Source: Bacillota bacterium
GTDB lineage: Bacteria > Bacillota > Clostridia > Oscillospirales > Acutalibacteraceae
Assembly: GCA_023401495.1 (NCBI GenBank)
Contig: JAEXDU010000146.1
Location: 1 to 9,727 of the forward strand
Reading direction: 5' to 3'
Length of the DNA stretch: 9,727 nt
The notes under the pieces were generated by a model. The model worked only from the letters and a program-made list of their open reading frames with translations. It made no database searches and had not been told where the DNA came from. This document shows, one piece after another, positions 8,725-9,727 of the stretch. Position 1 is the first letter of the stretch; each line of letters begins with the position of its first letter. The position numbers were made by a program, and so were the translations under genes.

Positions 8725-9727
8725 ATGAACAACTATTTCAAACTCACCGACACTGTTTACGATATAACAGAGAAATACCCGGAGGCAAAGGAGTTGCTGA
8801 TCTCCCAAGGATTTGAGCAGCTGAGCAACGACCTGATGCGCAAGACCATGGGCAGAACCATTTCGCTCGAAACCGCTCTGAAAAGCAGAAAAATCAACCC
8901 CGAGCTGTTTGAGCAGAAACTGGTGGATATGATCGAGCAGGGTCAGTATGCCGCCGGTACCGGACTTTCCGCAATGAAAAAGGAAAGCGGCGCGGAAATC
9001 CATGTAGAGGGCGTTCTTCCCTGCCCCATCCGCATTCCGCTGCTGGAACGGCTGGAAGCCTGGCTGAAAGAAAACAGCGAGCTGGCCGCACGCACCGATT
9101 ACGACTTGAAAGCCGCCAGCATGGGGCTCGATACCGCAAAGGAGCGCGTGCTCGCCGCAAACGGAGACGCCGAAAAGCTTTCGGACCTGTACCTTTCCGC
9201 GGGCTTTGACCTGTTCTTTGACCGCCAGTTGATGGGCCGCTACCGCGAAGCGGGCGTATTCGAGGATATTTCGGGTCTTGCTCATCTGAATCCCGATTTT
9301 GAAAACGAGCGTATCAATTTAAGAGATCCGCTCGGGCAGTATACGATCATCGGCGTGGTGGCCTGCGTGTTCATGGTGAACACCGCCGTTCTGGGCGACC
9401 GCCCGTTCCCGTCCGGATGGGAGGATCTGCTGAGCCCCGAATTCGAGAACAGCATTTCCCTGCCGGTGCGCGATCTGGATATGTTCAACGCACTGACTCT
9501 GCACATCCGCCGCTTCTACGGCAAAGAGGGCATTGAAAAACTCGGACGCAACCTGCTCAGCGGCATGCACCCGGCGCAGATGGTCAAAGCGGGACGCCAG
9601 CAGCAGGCCCCGGCCATCTCGATCACTCCATACTTTTTCACACAGATGCTCGATGCAAAAAGCCCGCTCGTACCGGTCTGGCCCAAAGAGGGCGCGATCA
9701 TCAGCCCCATTTTTCTGCTGACAAAGG
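8725..9727 (+). CDS. DUF1858 domain fused to a COG1840-like solute-binding domain (partial, C-terminus beyond right edge)
   Basis: The first 334 residues are present and the frame is open to the edge. Residues 7-71 match the DUF1858 pattern: V-x-D-I-x-E-K-Y-P-E at 11-20, QGF at 28-30, MRKTMGRTISLETA at 38-51. After this comes a type 2 periplasmic-binding-protein fold like the Fe3+ (AfuA/COG1840) group, shown by the region around SGWEDLLSPEFENSISLP (W232) and by WPKEGAIISPIFLL (from W319). The N-terminus MNNYFKLTDT has no signal peptide or lipobox, and C100 is not in a lipoprotein context, so the protein should stay in the cytoplasm, unlike true transport binding proteins. AAAGGA (8709-8714) fits the ATG at 8725 better than an in-frame ATG at 8719. 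Ligand and partners are unknown; a cytoplasmic sensor or carrier is one inference. Any downstream operon partners lie outside the window. Confidence 0.85.
   Translation, partial: MNNYFKLTDTVYDITEKYPEAKELLISQGFEQLSNDLMRKTMGRTISLETALKSRKINPELFEQKLVDMIEQGQYAAGTGLSAMKKESGAEIHVEGVLPCPIRIPLLERLEAWLKENSELAARTDYDLKAASMGLDTAKERVLAANGDAEKLSDLYLSAGFDLFFDRQLMGRYREAGVFEDISGLAHLNPDFENERINLRDPLGQYTIIGVVACVFMVNTAVLGDRPFPSGWEDLLSPEFENSISLPVRDLDMFNALTLHIRRFYGKEGIEKLGRNLLSGMHPAQMVKAGRQQQAPAISITPYFFTQMLDAKSPLVPVWPKEGAIISPIFLLTK

Overview
The window looks like a chromosomal segment from a fairly GC-rich anaerobic Firmicute, most likely class Clostridia and possibly Oscillospiraceae-like. This rests on the Clostridia-style RpoB and RpoC sequences, an Mrp-type ATPase with an N-terminal cysteine cluster, strong GGAGG ribosome sites and sigma-A-type promoters in AT-rich gaps. 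The genus cannot be fixed from the sequence alone.

Left half (1-5731, minus strand): rpoB followed after 14 bases by the first two thirds of rpoC, which runs off the left edge. These encode the beta and beta' subunits of RNA polymerase. A clear promoter with a 17-base spacer lies about 180 bases upstream of the chosen rpoB start. rplL is not the upstream neighbour; the region upstream of rpoB is shared with a divergent gene. RpoB carries an unusual, wholly acidic 68-residue C-terminal tail.

Divergent region (5732-6151): AT-rich, with the rpoBC promoter on the minus strand and the mrp promoter on the plus strand. It also holds palindromes placed on promoter elements and a plus-strand intrinsic terminator with no recognised gene in front of it.

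Middle (6152-7629, plus strand): an Mrp/NBP35-type iron-sulfur carrier ATPase, then a small multi-pass membrane protein of unknown function, probably co-transcribed. A near-perfect 17-bp hairpin terminator follows and also serves the convergent gene.

Right part (7640-9727): a minus-strand gene for a small papain/C39-like cysteine-peptidase-fold protein, driven by a fully consensus sigma-A promoter with an A/T-rich upstream element. About 470 bases of intergenic DNA contain a possible structured RNA. The last gene (plus strand, cut by the right edge) fuses an N-terminal DUF1858 domain to a COG1840-like (Fe3+-type) solute-binding domain, with no signal peptide. It is the most functionally open gene here. 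No mobile element, CRISPR array, rRNA or tRNA was seen.
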